Shown here in pieces: positions 63,527 to 64,000 of a stretch of DNA of 64,000 nt. Each line of letters begins with the position of its first letter. Positions within the stretch are counted from its first letter, which is position 1. The notes beneath the pieces are model-generated. The model was not told the origin of the DNA and ran no database searches. It saw nothing but the letters and a program-made list of their open reading frames with translations. The translations under genes and the position numbers were made by a program. The DNA is taken from NCBI RefSeq assembly GCF_029714305.1, contig NZ_CP121647.1:682001-746000 (forward strand). Direction: 5' to 3'. This stretch comes from Bradyrhizobium sp. CB3481. Lineage in GTDB: Bacteria; Pseudomonadota; Alphaproteobacteria; Rhizobiales; Xanthobacteraceae.

Positions 63527-63838
63527 CGGACGGAATGTCGCGATCGCACGGTTCAGCCGCGCGCGGTCCGCCGCCGACAATCTCGGAAGCGTGGCGCGGT
63601 CCATCCCGGCGGCTATTTTCACCAGATCCGTCAGGCCGATCCCATGTTGCAGCAGGCTGCGATATTGGCGCGGCGCTAGCTGCTCCGGTGTCAGCCGCGT
63701 GTCGTGCAGGATCTTCCAGAACTTGTTCTGCGGGTGCGCGTAATAGGCCCGCTCGGCGGCGGAGGTCGTGCCGGCGGCGGTCCCACACAGAACGATGCGA
63801 AGGGAATGTTGCAGCAGGTCGCTGAGAACGTCGGTCAC
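63527..63838 (-). pseudogene. mug: mug (G:T/U mismatch DNA glycosylase), truncated by repeat
   Basis: The reading frame from 63838 begins MTDVLSDLLQHSLRIVLCGT and shows the Mug core AERAYYAHPQNKFWKILHDT and RSLLQHGIGLTDLVKIAAG. Similarity ends at about residue 104 (63527), where the repeat arm takes over as LPRCMGPCVRRDDG, and the frame then runs on without family sequence to a stop at 63218. The expected second half of a roughly 170-residue Mug is missing. The first two-thirds alone is unlikely to be active. Confidence 0.82.
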
Positions 63839-63850
63839 GAAGCCGCCATC

Positions 63851-64000
63851 CTACTGGCTCGCCCATACGATCCTGGCGATCCAGGCGACGTCGTCGGCAT
63901 CTAGCGTGCGGTCGGCCTGCGCCGGGTTCAGCGACTGCAGCTCCAGCGTCCTGGTGGTGCGGCGCTTCAATTCCTTCACCAACACTTCGCCGTCCGACGT
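63851..64000 (-). CDS. S24-peptidase-type regulator, C-terminal fragment (cut by right edge)
   Basis: The last 49 residues before the stop at 63851 are visible. They include TSDGEVLVKELKRRTTRTLE, with the lysine of the S24 Ser/Lys pair, and end DADDVAWIARIVWASQ, typical of XRE-S24 phage-repressor-like regulators in Rhizobiales. The gene continues beyond the window. The mug remnant starts just downstream on the same strand. Confidence 0.75.
   Translation of the reverse strand, partial: TSDGEVLVKELKRRTTRTLELQSLNPAQADRTLDADDVAWIARIVWASQ

Overview
The window looks like a chromosomal segment of a Bradyrhizobium-type alphaproteobacterium (Rhizobiales). The evidence is the high GC content, GcrA with GANTC sites, the phoR-pstSCAB-phoU-phoB and argD-argF-hslO blocks, a SAM-II riboswitch before metZ, a class I lysyl-tRNA synthetase, and many dispersed palindromic intergenic repeats. 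The genus is inferred from gene order and remembered family distribution, not from a search. Almost all of it is coding. No insertion sequence, CRISPR array, rRNA or intact prophage was seen, and there is one tRNA.

Layout. 0-3.7 kb: a glutamine-synthetase-like gene (cut by the left edge) behind a Rieske oxygenase, with a divergent IclR regulator and a GNAT gene. 3.8-5.0 kb: a P-loop kinase, a small membrane protein and a PilZ protein. 5.2-13.7 kb: an aerobic benzoyl-CoA (box) cluster of boxR, benzoate-CoA ligase, an alpha/beta hydrolase, a DUF309 protein, boxC and boxB, followed by a convergent SDR. No boxA or boxD is in view. A TGCA-N6-TGCA site before boxC matches the described BoxR operator. 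13.9-18.7 kb: small proteins, a polysaccharide deacetylase, an OmpA/BON protein and a YbhN/MprF-like membrane protein. 18.7-25.5 kb: phosphate control and uptake, with a three-unit PHO box before pstS.

25.8-30.2 kb: gcrA, argD, argF and hslO, with five GANTC sites and a strong promoter between gcrA and argD. 30.2-31.0 kb: a gene-free stretch packed with hairpins that looks like a repeated structured element. 31.0-37.4 kb: apaG; an opgC operon with two SGNH proteins, one of which lacks key catalytic residues; metZ under a SAM-II riboswitch with a terminator/antiterminator; and a long dCTP deaminase. 37.6-43.7 kb: a sugar-dehydrogenase-like lipoprotein, a MATE pump, a Gly/Met-rich secreted protein, SRPBCC and VOC proteins, an AraC regulator and Ogt. 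43.9-50.1 kb: tRNA-Gly(CCC), a membrane protein, a chemoreceptor, an ECF sigma factor with a DUF4142 protein and a cupredoxin, a SnoaL protein and a LysR regulator.

50.2-54.7 kb: a VanA-type Rieske oxygenase, a PhaC-like hydrolase with a cysteine nucleophile, RidA and a large flavoprotein dehydrogenase. 55.0-57.5 kb: a ClpP-like secreted protein, a mini membrane protein, a Sco1 copper chaperone and a solute-binding protein. 57.6-64.0 kb: lysyl-tRNA synthetase, alpha-carbonic anhydrase, a ketopantoate-reductase/cupin fusion, an AraC regulator, a class II aldolase, a mug gene cut short by a palindromic repeat, and the 3' end of an S24-peptidase regulator.

Taken together the segment mixes housekeeping genes (phosphate, arginine and methionine supply, cell-cycle control) with catabolic accessory modules for aromatic compounds. 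The palindromic repeats lie in most longer gaps, including inside the box and pst operons.
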